Positions 51,722 to 61,819 of a DNA stretch of 64,000 nt are shown here, piece after piece. The notes under the pieces are model-generated. The model did not search any database. It saw only the letters and a program-made list of their open reading frames with translations, and was not told the DNA's origin. Position 1 is the stretch's first letter. The number at the start of each line of letters is the position of its first letter. Both the position numbers and the translations under genes were made by a program. The stretch is from an uncultured Aquimarina sp. (GTDB lineage: Bacteria; Bacteroidota; Bacteroidia; Flavobacteriales; Flavobacteriaceae), in contig CANMDH010000006.1 in assembly GCA_947496555.1 (NCBI GenBank), positions 1 to 64,000 on the forward strand, written 5' to 3'.

Positions 51722-54700
51722 GTGAGTATATCTTCAATCTCGCAAACTTTTTTACAATCTCTGCATTTGCAGAAATTGGAGAAAGCTATTGCCCAATCCC
51801 AAGCAAAAGTACATCTACAAGGACTATTGGGATCTTCGTTATCTTTTGCTATTTCAAATATTTTTAAATCGGTAGACAAACCGTTTCTCTGTGTTTTTAA
51901 TGACAAAGAAGAGGCAGCTTATTACCTAAATGATCTAGAACAACTGTTAGGTGATAAAAATGTTCTTTTTTATCCAGGCAGTTATCGCAGGCCATACCAG
52001 ATCGAAGAAACCGACAATGCTAATGTGCTCCTAAGAGCCGAGGTGTTAAACAGAATTAACTCTCGTAAAAAGCCTGCCCTGATCATTACGTACCCCGATG
52101 CATTATTCGAGAAAGTGGTTACACGTAAGGAACTTGAGAAAAACACCCTAAAAATTAGTATAAACGATACCTTATCGCTCGATTTTGTTAATGAAGTGTT
52201 GTTCGAATATCATTTTCAACGAGTGGATTTTGTAACCGAACCTGGAGAGTTTTCGGTGCGAGGTGGGATTGTCGATGTCTTCTCTTTTAGTAATGACAAA
52301 CCCTATCGTATCGAGTTTTTTGGGAACGAGGTAGATAGCATCAGAACCTTTGATGTAGAAACACAACTTTCTACCGATCAAATCAAAAAGATCACGATCA
52401 TTCCTAATGTCGAAAACAAGGCAATGCAAGAAACCCGAGAGAGTTTCTTAAAATATATTGCCGATAAAACAGTCGTTTTTGCCAAGGATATCGATCTACT
52501 TTCGGTACGTATTGATAAAAACTTTGAAAAGGCCAAAGAAGCTTTTGAAACTTTATCCAAAGAAATCAAACACAGTAAACCCGAAGAACTTTTTGCCACT
52601 TCAGACCTTATAAAAAAGCAATTACTGGATTTTACCCTGGTCGAAATAGGAAATCATCCAATACTTTCTGTCACATCGAGCGGAGTCGAGATGCAAACAG
52701 AAAGAAAAGCTAAAAAATCCCTCGACTCCGCTCGGGATGACAGTAATACAATTAAATTCAATACCAAACCGCAACCTTCTTTCAATAAACAATTTGATCT
52801 GCTGATTGAAAATCTAAACGAAAATCATTTAGAAGGATATAAAAACTACATATTTTGCGTAAGTGAACAGCAAGCCAAGCGTTTTCATGATATTTTTGAT
52901 GATGCAGATCTTGATGTAAAACAATACGAAACGGTCGTTTTTTCGGCTTTTCAAGGGTTTATCGATCACGACCAAAAGATTGCATGTTATACCGACCACC
53001 AGATCTTTGAGCGTTACCATAAGTTTACACTTAAAAATGGGTACGCAAAGAAACAAGCCATCACCTTAAAAGAACTTACCAATCTTGAAGTAGGTGATTA
53101 TGTAACGCATATTGATCATGGAATCGGAAAGTTTGGTGGCCTACAAAAAATTGATGTCGAAGGCAAACAACAAGAAGCGATTAAACTAATTTATGGTGAA
53201 CGCGATGTTCTTTACTTGAGCATTCACTCGTTGCATAAAATCTCAAAATACAACGGTAAAGATGGCAAAGCTCCGCAGATCTATAAACTGGGATCCAAAG
53301 CTTGGAAAAACCTGAAGCAAAAGACCAAAAGCAGGGTCAAAGAAATTGCTTTTAACCTTATTCAGTTATACGCAAAGCGAAAGTTACAAAAAGGGTTTCA
53401 GTATGATCCCGATAGTTATTTGCAGCACGAGCTGGAAGCTTCTTTCATCTATGAAGATACGCCAGATCAAAGTACGGCTACGGCAGCAGTAAAAGCCGAT
53501 ATGGAAAGTGAGCGGCCTATGGATCGCTTGATTTGTGGCGATGTAGGTTTTGGTAAGACTGAAGTTGCTATTAGAGCAGCCTTCAAAGCCGTCGATAACG
53601 GAAAACAGGTTGCCATTTTGGTACCTACCACCATTCTTGCATTTCAGCATGCAAAAACGTTTCGTGAACGCTTAAAAGATTTCCCGGTAACGGTAGAGTA
53701 TATAAATCGTTTCCGCACTGCGAAACAAAAAAGAGAAACATTAGAAGGTCTAGCCGCCGGAAAAGTAGATATTATTATTGGCACACACCAATTGGTCAAT
53801 AAAAATGTAAAATTTAAAGATTTGGGACTGCTTGTTATTGATGAAGAACAAAAATTTGGAGTCTCGGTAAAAGACAAGCTTAAAACCATTAAAGAAAACG
53901 TTGACACTTTAACACTAACTGCTACTCCGATTCCGCGAACATTACAGTTTAGTCTCATGGCTGCGCGTGATTTATCTACAATTACAACTCCGCCACCAAA
54001 TCGATATCCTATAGACACCAATGTGATACGATTTAGTGAAGAAACGATTCGCGATGCTGTGAGTTATGAAATACAACGCGGCGGACAGGTATTTTTTATT
54101 CATAACCGTATTGAAAATATCAAAGAAGTAGCCGGTATGATCCAGCGGGTAGTACCCGATGCAAAAATTGGTGTGGGACATGGCCAGATGGAAGGTAAGA
54201 AGCTAGAAAGTTTGATGCTCGCCTTTATGAAGGGTGAATTTGATGTCTTGGTTTCTACCACCATTGTAGAAAGCGGACTCGATGTACCCAATGCTAATAC
54301 TATTTTTATTAATAACGCCAACAATTTTGGGGTATCCGATCTGCACCAGATGCGTGGTCGTGTAGGCCGAAGTAATAAAAAGGCCTTCTGTTACTTTATA
54401 ACGCCACCCTACTCTGCTATGACCGAGGATGCTCGCAAACGCATCACGGCACTCGAGCAATTTTCAGAACTGGGTAGTGGTTTCAATATTGCCATGAAAG
54501 ATCTTGAAATTAGAGGTGCAGGGGACCTTTTGGGTGGGGAACAAAGTGGATTTATTAATGAAATTGGTTTTGAAACTTATCAAAAAATCTTGAATGAAGC
54601 TATCGAAGAACTTAAAGAAAATGAGTTCAAAGAACTATACAAAGAAGAAGGAGAGAAAAAAGTATTTCTGAAGGATACTCAAATTGATACCGATTTTGAA

Positions 54701-55156
54701 TTGTTGTTCCCCGATGATTATATCAATAATATTACCGAGCGTTTAAACCTGTATACCGAGCTTAATGGAGTAAAAGATGAAGAAGGGTTACAAGGATATG
54801 AACAACGATTGATCGACCGTTTTGGAGAATTGCCTGATCAAGCTATAGATTTGCTTAATTCGGTTCGAATCAAATGGATCGCCACCTCAATTGGATTAGA
54901 AAAAATTATACTCAAACAAAACAAGATGATCGGATATTTTATTAGCGATCAACAATCTGATTTTTATCAAAGTCCGGCTTTTACAAAAGTACTTCAATTT
55001 GTACAACAAAATCCAGGTAAATGTAAAATGAAAGAAAAGGAAACTCGAAACGGTTTACGATTATTATTAACTTTTGAAACTATTGATTCTGTAGATAAAG
55101 CGTTGAAAGTATTGCGGCCATTGCAACCCGTTATTAGTGAAGTGAAAATTTCTTAA
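51722..55156 (+). CDS. mfd: Transcription-repair coupling factor
   Basis: 1144 aa, GTG start. Order: UvrB-homology region (about 20-260, with YHFQRVDFVTEPGEFSVRGGIVDVFSF), RNA polymerase interaction domain (about 455-520, LEVGDYVTHIDHGIGKFGGLQK), RecG-like translocase with Walker A GDVGFGKTEVA (about 604-614) and DEEQ (about 707-710), helicase C-terminal motifs and the TRCF domain. It displaces stalled RNA polymerase and recruits UvrA. Residues about 316-341 (LSVTSSGVEMQTERK..LDSARDD) are coded by a palindromic repeat inserted in a variable linker and are absent from typical Mfd. Confidence 0.97.
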   Translation: MSISSISQTFLQSLHLQKLEKAIAQSQAKVHLQGLLGSSLSFAISNIFKSVDKPFLCVFNDKEEAAYYLNDLEQLLGDKNVLFYPGSYRRPYQIEETDNANVLLRAEVLNRINSRKKPALIITYPDALFEKVVTRKELEKNTLKISINDTLSLDFVNEVLFEYHFQRVDFVTEPGEFSVRGGIVDVFSFSNDKPYRIEFFGNEVDSIRTFDVETQLSTDQIKKITIIPNVENKAMQETRESFLKYIADKTVVFAKDIDLLSVRIDKNFEKAKEAFETLSKEIKHSKPEELFATSDLIKKQLLDFTLVEIGNHPILSVTSSGVEMQTERKAKKSLDSARDDSNTIKFNTKPQPSFNKQFDLLIENLNENHLEGYKNYIFCVSEQQAKRFHDIFDDADLDVKQYETVVFSAFQGFIDHDQKIACYTDHQIFERYHKFTLKNGYAKKQAITLKELTNLEVGDYVTHIDHGIGKFGGLQKIDVEGKQQEAIKLIYGERDVLYLSIHSLHKISKYNGKDGKAPQIYKLGSKAWKNLKQKTKSRVKEIAFNLIQLYAKRKLQKGFQYDPDSYLQHELEASFIYEDTPDQSTATAAVKADMESERPMDRLICGDVGFGKTEVAIRAAFKAVDNGKQVAILVPTTILAFQHAKTFRERLKDFPVTVEYINRFRTAKQKRETLEGLAAGKVDIIIGTHQLVNKNVKFKDLGLLVIDEEQKFGVSVKDKLKTIKENVDTLTLTATPIPRTLQFSLMAARDLSTITTPPPNRYPIDTNVIRFSEETIRDAVSYEIQRGGQVFFIHNRIENIKEVAGMIQRVVPDAKIGVGHGQMEGKKLESLMLAFMKGEFDVLVSTTIVESGLDVPNANTIFINNANNFGVSDLHQMRGRVGRSNKKAFCYFITPPYSAMTEDARKRITALEQFSELGSGFNIAMKDLEIRGAGDLLGGEQSGFINEIGFETYQKILNEAIEELKENEFKELYKEEGEKKVFLKDTQIDTDFELLFPDDYINNITERLNLYTELNGVKDEEGLQGYEQRLIDRFGELPDQAIDLLNSVRIKWIATSIGLEKIILKQNKMIGYFISDQQSDFYQSPAFTKVLQFVQQNPGKCKMKEKETRNGLRLLLTFETIDSVDKALKVLRPLQPVISEVKIS
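52668..52743. repeat. Palindromic element inside the mfd coding sequence, copy C
   Basis: 76 bp. The left arm begins ctgtcacatcgagcggagtc, and the right arm (ctcgactccgctcgggatga, then cag) is its complement over about 23 of 25 positions. The reading frame of mfd is kept open through both arms. Same class as 2242-2331 and 27169-27245. Confidence 0.9.
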
Positions 55157-55342
55157 TCAAAAATGTAAGTTTTGTAAGAAAAATCTCTAGTTTTCATGAG
55201 TTAAACCCGTAATTTTATCATTTTTTTTAAAAACACTTAGTTTCATCGTTAAAAATTGTATTTTGTCGACAATATATTATTGTTTATCTACAAATAGAGT
55301 ACGGTGCTATATTTATTTTTTACTTTCAATTTGAATATAACA

Positions 55343-55678
55343 ATGAAACGAAAGAAGGCCATGACTTATAGAGAAGAATTTAGTTTTTTGAAAGGTACTT
55401 GGACACAATTAAAAAAGTTAAATCATACAGTTAATCAACTGATCGAAAACCTAAACAATGACAAACGATATGCTATAAACTACTCCAACTTAAAAACAAG
55501 ATTTATTGAAGAAATAGAAAAATATAAAAACAATCCCGAATTGATTGATATAAACGAATTTTCGATGAATTATTCTTTTGGTTACCATTATTGCAATAAT
55601 ATTGATGATATGAGAAGTAAAGAGGCGATGTTCATTGAAGTAAAAAGGTATATCAACAATTTAGAAACAAGAAGTTGA
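55343..55678 (+). CDS. Hypothetical protein, 111 aa
   Basis: Start chosen at the ATG giving MKRKKAMTYREEF; the longer reading starts with GTG. Helical and charged (FLKGTWTQLKKLNHTVNQLIENLNND, TRFIEEIEKYKNNPELIDINEF), with two tyrosine/asparagine-rich segments. No family recognised. It stands alone after mfd. Confidence 0.6.
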   Translation: MKRKKAMTYREEFSFLKGTWTQLKKLNHTVNQLIENLNNDKRYAINYSNLKTRFIEEIEKYKNNPELIDINEFSMNYSFGYHYCNNIDDMRSKEAMFIEVKRYINNLETRS

Positions 55679-56013
55679 TCATAAAAAAGAAACCTGAAAA
55701 TTCCTAAAAAATCTTCTTGTAGATACATAACGCCTCCCTCCGACTTGAAATAGATAACGCGCATCTCACTTACAATAAAAATACGTTTCTGAAAAAATAA
55801 TTAGCTCGTCCATTAGAATAATTCTTATATTTCAAATTGAAAAATACATTTCAAGAATCCTCTGAAACCATATGTATTTGTAGATTGGCGGGTAAATGGC
55901 GGGTGAAAGACAAGTAAAAAAATTTGAGAACCTATTCCTGAAAACTAATATTGCTGTATCAAATGAAAACAAGTTCTAGTGATCACCAGAATGAAACTAA
56001 AAACTCGACAATT
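55679..56013. other. Intergenic region upstream of the XRE regulator
   Basis: No gene is supported. A direct repeat, tggcgggt, occurs twice at about 55886-55905 (gattggcgggtaaatggcgggtg). An in-frame extension of the regulator reading back to 55951 has no family character. Confidence 0.5.
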
Positions 56014-56853
56014 ATGAAACAGCCAGAACTAGGTCAGAAAATTTCTGAACTCAGAAAATCAAAAGGACTCACACAAGAGGAGCTCGTAGAGCAATGTAAT
56101 ATAAGTGTTAGAACCATTCAAAGAATTGAAGCTGGTGAAGTAACTCCCAGAAGTTATACCGTAAAAACGATACTAACTGCACTTGACTATGACCTTGAAG
56201 AAATCAAAGCACAAGACACCAAAATAACTAAGGAATTTAAAAGACTCTTGTTACTCGAAGTAGATGATACCAAAGAAGCTAGTTTTTTAAATAAGCAACT
56301 TACTATTGCCTGGATTAGTGGGATTGTATATTTTGTTCTGGGATTTGCAGAATTTGCAGTAGAGTATTATCGATACTTTGAAGATAGAATGGTAACTAAT
56401 CAACTTGTATATATTGTATTAAAAGTTACAATTCTTGCCTCAATTATTCTATTTATCAGAGGTTTTATTCTTACCGGAAAAATCTTTAAAAATTATTTAC
56501 TGCGCATTACTTCCTTCATCTTTATTATTATCGGGATCTTGTTTTATATCTATGACATTCTCTCGCTGTATATAGAAGAATTTAATTATGAGATTGTAAT
56601 GAGTGCCGAAGCAGTTACCTACGGTGTTATAGGAATATTATTCGGAATATCTGTATTACGTTTAAAAAATGGATTAGGAGCAGTAGCTACTGTAACAGGT
56701 GTGTTTGAAATTATTACCTATGCCTTTATGACAACTATTATTCTGGCAATTGTTGGATTCTTTTTATTAACTCCCACCATAATTTTAGAAATTATACTTC
56801 TCTATAAAGTCTCTGAAATGCTTAAAGCGAAGCGGCAGGAAATCGATTCCTGA
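56014..56853 (+). CDS. XRE-family HTH regulator with membrane domain
   Basis: 279 aa from MKQPELGQKISEL. An XRE helix-turn-helix at about 6-62 (LRKSKGLTQEELVEQCNISVRTIQRIEAGEVTPRSYTVKTIL) is followed by a soluble linker and about five hydrophobic helices (LTIAWISGIVYFVLGFAEFAV; LVYIVLKVTILASIILFI; RITSFIFIIIGILFYIYDIL; ITYAFMTTIILAIVGFFLLTPTIILEIILLY). An XRE DNA-binding domain fused to a polytopic membrane part is a known flavobacterial arrangement of unknown input. Confidence 0.85.
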   Translation: MKQPELGQKISELRKSKGLTQEELVEQCNISVRTIQRIEAGEVTPRSYTVKTILTALDYDLEEIKAQDTKITKEFKRLLLLEVDDTKEASFLNKQLTIAWISGIVYFVLGFAEFAVEYYRYFEDRMVTNQLVYIVLKVTILASIILFIRGFILTGKIFKNYLLRITSFIFIIIGILFYIYDILSLYIEEFNYEIVMSAEAVTYGVIGILFGISVLRLKNGLGAVATVTGVFEIITYAFMTTIILAIVGFFLLTPTIILEIILLYKVSEMLKAKRQEIDS

Positions 56854-56943
56854 TTAATTAACATCCTTTATTAAATATGATAAAATCATTGAATAATCAT
56901 TCAATGACCATACATCCTATATCTAATTGTAAGAAATAATGAT

Positions 56944-58233
56944 ATGAAAACTAAGTATTTACCCATTTTGCTAAGCATTCTATTAGGACTCTACTCATGC
57001 AGAGTAACATCACAAGAAAATACCAATATCCATCAAAATATAAAAGAACAAGTAGAATATCTTTTTCAGGATTTGGTAAAAATACGAAGAGACTTACATA
57101 TGCATCCCGAATTGTCGGGAAAAGAAAAAAGAACTTCAAAAAAAATAGAAGAAGAACTCTTATCTATGGGATTAGAGGTGACAAAAAACATCGGAGGTTA
57201 TGGTATTGTGGGAACCTTACATGGAGCCAAAAAAGGAAAAAAAATAGCCTGGCGTGCCGATATTGATGCGCTTGCGTCAGAGATCCCAGATGTTGTAGAT
57301 TTTAAATCCAAAAATGAAGGTGTACGCCACATCTGCGGGCACGACGTTCATACCACAATTGCATTGGGTATAGCAAAAGTGTTATCAAATCACAAAGAAA
57401 ACCTTAGCGGTACGGTTTATTTTATTTTTCAACCGGCAGAAGAGAATTATCAAGGCGCAAAATCAATGATAAAAGACGGGTTATTTGACATAATTAAACC
57501 AGACGAGATATATGCTCTGCATATCACAGCTTTTCCAAAAGGATTCGTTGCTACAAAGTCCAAAAATCTATTTTCTCACACCAATCGAGTAAAAGTTCTA
57601 TTAAGTAATGGAAGAAGTAAGGAATCAAAAATAAATTATATTAAAAACTTAGTTTCTAGTTTTCAAAATATTGAGCCTAATAGCAAGTTTTGGGATTTAG
57701 AAAATTTGGGTGATCCACAATTAGGATTGGATAGCCCCAATACGATCTATAAAAAATATCTTACCGTTAATACTAATTTTGACATAAAAGAAGTCGATAA
57801 TAAAATAGCAATAAGTACAACAGTAAATTCTAGCAATAAAAAACAACTTGATGTGTTCCTAGATTCAATAAGAAAAAAAATAAGGGAATCAGAATACGGC
57901 AACGACTTGATTTCTGTAGGATATACCTATGAAAAAGCAACGGTAATGAACAATGAGTTGTTAACCAACAAGACCATGACGAGTATCTCTACTATTTATG
58001 GTACATCAACCGTAATTCCTCTTCACGGAATAGTACCTGGAGATATTGGTGATGATTTTGCCTATTTTCAAAATAAAATACCTGGAGTTTACTTTTTCTT
58101 AGGGGGATCTAATTTTGAATCCGGGATAATATCTGATCCACATACTCCAAATTTCGCTGTTGATGAAGAAAGTATCAAGTTTGGAGTCAAGTACTTCACT
58201 TCGATGATAATAGAGAGATTAAAGACTTCTTAA
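56944..58233 (+). CDS. M20-family amidohydrolase (hippuricase-like), exported
   Basis: 429 aa with a lipoprotein-like signal (LLGLYSCRVTSQE). Motifs of the M20D/AmhX group: RRDLHMHPELSGKEKRTSKKIEEEL, WRADIDALA, HICGHDVHTTIALGIAK, FQPAEENYQGAKSMI and a final HTPNFAVDEESI. The central dimerisation insert is present. It would hydrolyse an N-acyl amino acid or amide in the periplasm; substrate unknown. Confidence 0.9.
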   Translation: MKTKYLPILLSILLGLYSCRVTSQENTNIHQNIKEQVEYLFQDLVKIRRDLHMHPELSGKEKRTSKKIEEELLSMGLEVTKNIGGYGIVGTLHGAKKGKKIAWRADIDALASEIPDVVDFKSKNEGVRHICGHDVHTTIALGIAKVLSNHKENLSGTVYFIFQPAEENYQGAKSMIKDGLFDIIKPDEIYALHITAFPKGFVATKSKNLFSHTNRVKVLLSNGRSKESKINYIKNLVSSFQNIEPNSKFWDLENLGDPQLGLDSPNTIYKKYLTVNTNFDIKEVDNKIAISTTVNSSNKKQLDVFLDSIRKKIRESEYGNDLISVGYTYEKATVMNNELLTNKTMTSISTIYGTSTVIPLHGIVPGDIGDDFAYFQNKIPGVYFFLGGSNFESGIISDPHTPNFAVDEESIKFGVKYFTSMIIERLKTS

Positions 58234-58339
58234 AAAGAATCAAAACAACTATTACAAATAGCTGTACTTACCAGAAAACAGTGTTTTTCGTATATCGATC
58301 TGGTATTACATTCTATATCTATTCCTAAATACCGCAAAA

Positions 58340-59539
58340 ATGAAAAAAATATGTATTTCAATTATCATAGTTACTGTTCTAGTCTTTAGTTATTTCTTTT
58401 TCGAGCCGCTTTTTAGGTATGCATCTGGTTGGTTTGTGTTACCCAATGTGCAGTCTTTGCAACCAGTAGTTGTACACCAAAAAACAAACTCAAAAAAAGC
58501 AGATAGTGTACTTAAAATAATTCATAACCGATTAAAAGCCCCAGCAGTATCCATTGCTGTTGGACAACATGGAAAAATTATATGGGCAAACGCTATTGGG
58601 TATCAAAATACCGAAGATAAAGTCCTAGCTAACCTCGATACCAAATTTAGAATTGGAAGCACCTCGAAGGCAGTAACATCTTTGGGAATTGGTGTATTGC
58701 TTAAAAGTAAACAACTTAGTATTGACAGCAAGGTCAGGGATTTAGTTCCTTATGCAAGTGATCACCTTTCTGGGTTAACCCTAAAGCAATTAGCCTCTCA
58801 CACCTCTGGCATTAGAAATTACGGAATATGCTTTTGTTTTCCTATATGGGAATATTACAATAACGACGAATATCTTACAGTACAAGAAAGTGTTAGAATC
58901 TTTAACAATGATGACTTATTGTTTGATCCAGGGTCTGCTTTTAGTTATAGCAGCTACAATTATACGTTACTAAGTGCTATGCTGGAAGGGGCTTCGGGCT
59001 TGGACTTTCCTAGTCTTATGCAAAGCTTAGTATTCGAACCTTTACACATAAAAAATGTTATTCCTGAAACTGGAGAAATTATAAAAAAGACTGCCAATTT
59101 TTATGAAATTGAGGACGATAAATACAAGGAAGTTTTTGAAGTAAATAATAGTAATAAGTGGGCCGGAGGTGGTTTTTTGGCAACACCCACAGATTTGGTA
59201 AAGATCGGAAATGCCTTTTTGAATTATCAATTATTTCATAGTGAAATCACAAAGATACTTACTACTCCTGTTCGCCTTAACAACGGTAAAATTAATCAAC
59301 AGAACTATGCTATGGGTTGGAGAAACCATACTTCAGATATATTTAATGATGGTCGTAACATAACGGTATGGCATCATGGTGGTATTGCCAATGGCTCTAT
59401 TTCTTTATTGGCATTGTTTCCAGAGTATAATTTATCGATATCAATGCTTGCCAATAAAAATGGTTCTTCTTCTGATTTATTTGAAAACGTTTATGAAATT
59501 GCTGCATTATTTATTTCTGACCCTAACCAAGAGAAATAA
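58340..59539 (+). CDS. Serine hydrolase, beta-lactamase/class C PBP family
   Basis: 399 aa with an N-terminal hydrophobic segment (signal anchor, ISIIIVTVLVFSYFFF). The SxxK motif is S107-T-S-K110 (FRIGSTSKAVTSL), a SYN motif (YSSYNYTLL) corresponds to the YxN box, and HHGG (VWHHGGIANG) corresponds to the third motif. Function may be peptidase or esterase; true beta-lactamase activity is not implied. Followed by a hairpin at 59554. Confidence 0.9.
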   Translation: MKKICISIIIVTVLVFSYFFFEPLFRYASGWFVLPNVQSLQPVVVHQKTNSKKADSVLKIIHNRLKAPAVSIAVGQHGKIIWANAIGYQNTEDKVLANLDTKFRIGSTSKAVTSLGIGVLLKSKQLSIDSKVRDLVPYASDHLSGLTLKQLASHTSGIRNYGICFCFPIWEYYNNDEYLTVQESVRIFNNDDLLFDPGSAFSYSSYNYTLLSAMLEGASGLDFPSLMQSLVFEPLHIKNVIPETGEIIKKTANFYEIEDDKYKEVFEVNNSNKWAGGGFLATPTDLVKIGNAFLNYQLFHSEITKILTTPVRLNNGKINQQNYAMGWRNHTSDIFNDGRNITVWHHGGIANGSISLLALFPEYNLSISMLANKNGSSSDLFENVYEIAALFISDPNQEK

Positions 59540-59553
59540 TATAAAAATAACCT

Positions 59554-59581
59554 AAACCGAGATGATGTCTCGTCTCGGTTT
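59554..59581. terminator. Hairpin between converging genes
   Basis: Nine-bp perfect stem aaaccgaga / tctcggttt with a 10-base loop, between the serine hydrolase and the NHL lipoprotein genes. There is no strong T-run, so terminator function is probable but not certain. Confidence 0.55.
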
Positions 59582-59610
59582 GAAAATTAATATAATAAAT
59601 TAAAATTAGC

Positions 59611-60543
59611 CTATTTCAGTTTAATTTTTCGCAAAGCTCCGGTTCCTCCAAATTCAGAAATATAGAGTGCCTTGCCATATTTGTCGGCTGTAATACCGTT
59701 AGGGCCATTAAAAGAAGCTTCTTTAATCGGTCCATCTATTACGGTCGCTTCACCTGTTCCTGCAAATTCTTCGATCTCGCCATCCAGCGTAACTCTAAAA
59801 ATTTTGTTTACCCCGATTCCTGTGGCAAAAACAGAATTACCAACTACCGTGATATAACCAATACCAAAACCATTGACTGCAATATCGGGTATTGTTGCAA
59901 TTAAAGAAACACTCCCATTTGGATCAATAGACAAAATATCTGCAGTTGCAAAATTACCTACAATAAGATTTCCTCTACGGTCAAAATCAATCCCTACGCC
60001 TCCAGCTAATCTTGGATCGGTAGCATACACCGACACCTCGCCACTAGGTGTAATTTTATGAACAGTTGGAGTTCCAAAATTTGAAACATAAACGTTATTT
60101 TGATAATCCAAAGTCAATCCCGATGGAAAACCATTAATCGTTGCTAATACCGTTCGTGTGCCATCGGTAGTAATTTTTAGTACATCTCCTGATCCACCAC
60201 CACTGCCATTTACAACATAAAAATTACCTTGGCCATCGATTGCATTTCCCAATGGACCAGTTAAATCAGACAAAAACTCTGTTAATTCGCCACTTTTAGA
60301 CACCTTAAAAACTCGGGTTCCGTTTCCATTAGCGCCTACAAATTGACCAAATTCTGATACATACACATTACCACTTCGGTCAACCGAGACCGCATCATTT
60401 CCGGCAAAATCAGAAATTATAGTTTCAACCTCAGCTTCGGGATCAATTCCATCGCCATAACAAGAGGTTAATAATACAGATATCCCTAATACAGTAAAAA
60501 GGGCCAGCACTCTAAAACGGGTATTTTTAATACGTTTTTTCAT
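59611..60543 (-). CDS. NHL-repeat/SMP-30-like lipoprotein
   Basis: 310 aa from MKKRIKNTRFRVLALF; lipobox ISVLLTSC. Five or six NHL-type blades (NDAVSVDRSGNVYVSEFG; AIDGQGNFYVVNGSG; LTLDYQNNVYVSNFGTPTVHKITPSGEVSVY; GIDFDRRGNLIVGNFA; GITADKYGKALYISEFGG). A beta-propeller that could bind ligand or act as a lactonase; no clear catalytic set seen. Confidence 0.88.
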   Translation of the reverse strand: MKKRIKNTRFRVLALFTVLGISVLLTSCYGDGIDPEAEVETIISDFAGNDAVSVDRSGNVYVSEFGQFVGANGNGTRVFKVSKSGELTEFLSDLTGPLGNAIDGQGNFYVVNGSGGGSGDVLKITTDGTRTVLATINGFPSGLTLDYQNNVYVSNFGTPTVHKITPSGEVSVYATDPRLAGGVGIDFDRRGNLIVGNFATADILSIDPNGSVSLIATIPDIAVNGFGIGYITVVGNSVFATGIGVNKIFRVTLDGEIEEFAGTGEATVIDGPIKEASFNGPNGITADKYGKALYISEFGGTGALRKIKLK

Positions 60544-60621
60544 TTGTATAATTTTTAAGTTTCCTCTAAAGTATTTCAGGAGCACTTAAAAATCGACCGT
60601 TTGGATACACTCGTACATGTT

Positions 60622-61737
60622 TCAGGCAACTTTTAACCTTTTGATATAATTGCTTGGCGTATCCTTCATCTCTAATTTAAAGGCTTTGTTGAATGTGGAT
60701 TTTGAATTAAAGCCTGCTTCCATAGAAAGTGCTAGAATGGTATTACGATGATGCTCGCCATTTTCAATTTTTTTCAAGAATTCTTTAATTCTAAAGTGAT
60801 TGATGTAATCATAAAAACTACTTTTTGAGATTGTATTTAGATACCATGATATATTGTGTGTCGAAGTATTCAATTTTTCAGAAAGATCTCTCAAAGTTAA
60901 GTCGGGTTTTAGAAATATTTTTTCTTCTTCAATAAGATTTTTCATCTCTTTTTCAAGGAACGTTATTTGGCTTTTGGGAAGACGTTGCTGGACACTAGTC
61001 TTTTCCTTAGTAAGAGAAACTCTAAAAAGTTCTGGTTCCTTAAGGCTATAATACCCTACAACAAATATAAATATCGAAATAAAACCCCATACAGAATTAT
61101 AGTTGATGAACCGTATAGAGTAATTAAAGAAAAGCGGAAACCCATAACTGATACTCCATAGGACCAAAAAAACACCAATTGATATTTGAAAAAATTTTAA
61201 AAACGATGTTAGACTTTGTTTATAGGAAATTGTATTTTTTTCTTCTTTAATATATGTTTTTAACAGGAGAACATTTAATGTCCAATAATAAAAATTAGAA
61301 ACAATTCCCAACCCTTCAATTATTGAAAAAGGCACTTTAAAAAATCGGGATGAAAGCTTTTCAGTAAATTCTTCAACCCCAAAAGATAACACATAAAATG
61401 AAAATAAAACATGCAATACCACCGGAACATAATGAACCCAGGAAAGTCTAAATTTGTTGTTTTTAGAAAATGCTAATCGCCTAATATACATATAACATAA
61501 TGGCCCAATTAGAAATATGACTGCATCGATAAGAATTGTCCATTGGAACATTCTAATAGTCAAAAACCTGAAAAAAATCATTCTACCAAAAAGCATCAAA
61601 ACAGAGAGCAATAAAATAACAGAGAGTAATATATTGGCGGGTTTATTTTTATTTTTAATGAATTGAATGGTGATTGCCAAAAATAGTCCTTGGCTTATTC
61701 CCAAAAAAAGAATGAAATCTATAAACTCGAATTGCAT
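60622..61737 (-). CDS. AraC-family regulator with 7-helix membrane domain
   Basis: 371 aa. Seven hydrophobic helices fill about residues 5-235 (IDFILFLGISQGLFLAITI; LLSVILLLSVLMLFGRMIFF; ILIDAVIFLIGPLCYMYI; ...). The C-terminal AraC HTH (about 268-371) has KPDLTLRDLSEKLNTSTHNISWYLNTISKSSFYDYINHFRI and GFNSKSTFNKAFKLEMKDTPSNYIKRL. A membrane sensor with a direct DNA-binding output. The NHL lipoprotein gene lies downstream in the same direction and could be a target. Confidence 0.93.
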   Translation of the reverse strand: MQFEFIDFILFLGISQGLFLAITIQFIKNKNKPANILLSVILLLSVLMLFGRMIFFRFLTIRMFQWTILIDAVIFLIGPLCYMYIRRLAFSKNNKFRLSWVHYVPVVLHVLFSFYVLSFGVEEFTEKLSSRFFKVPFSIIEGLGIVSNFYYWTLNVLLLKTYIKEEKNTISYKQSLTSFLKFFQISIGVFLVLWSISYGFPLFFNYSIRFINYNSVWGFISIFIFVVGYYSLKEPELFRVSLTKEKTSVQQRLPKSQITFLEKEMKNLIEEEKIFLKPDLTLRDLSEKLNTSTHNISWYLNTISKSSFYDYINHFRIKEFLKKIENGEHHRNTILALSMEAGFNSKSTFNKAFKLEMKDTPSNYIKRLKVA

Positions 61738-61819
61738 GTATGCGTTATTAGTTCGTGCAAAATTATTTAAAAGCCCCTCATTTTTTCGACCGAATGGATA
61801 TAATCATACGTATTTAATC

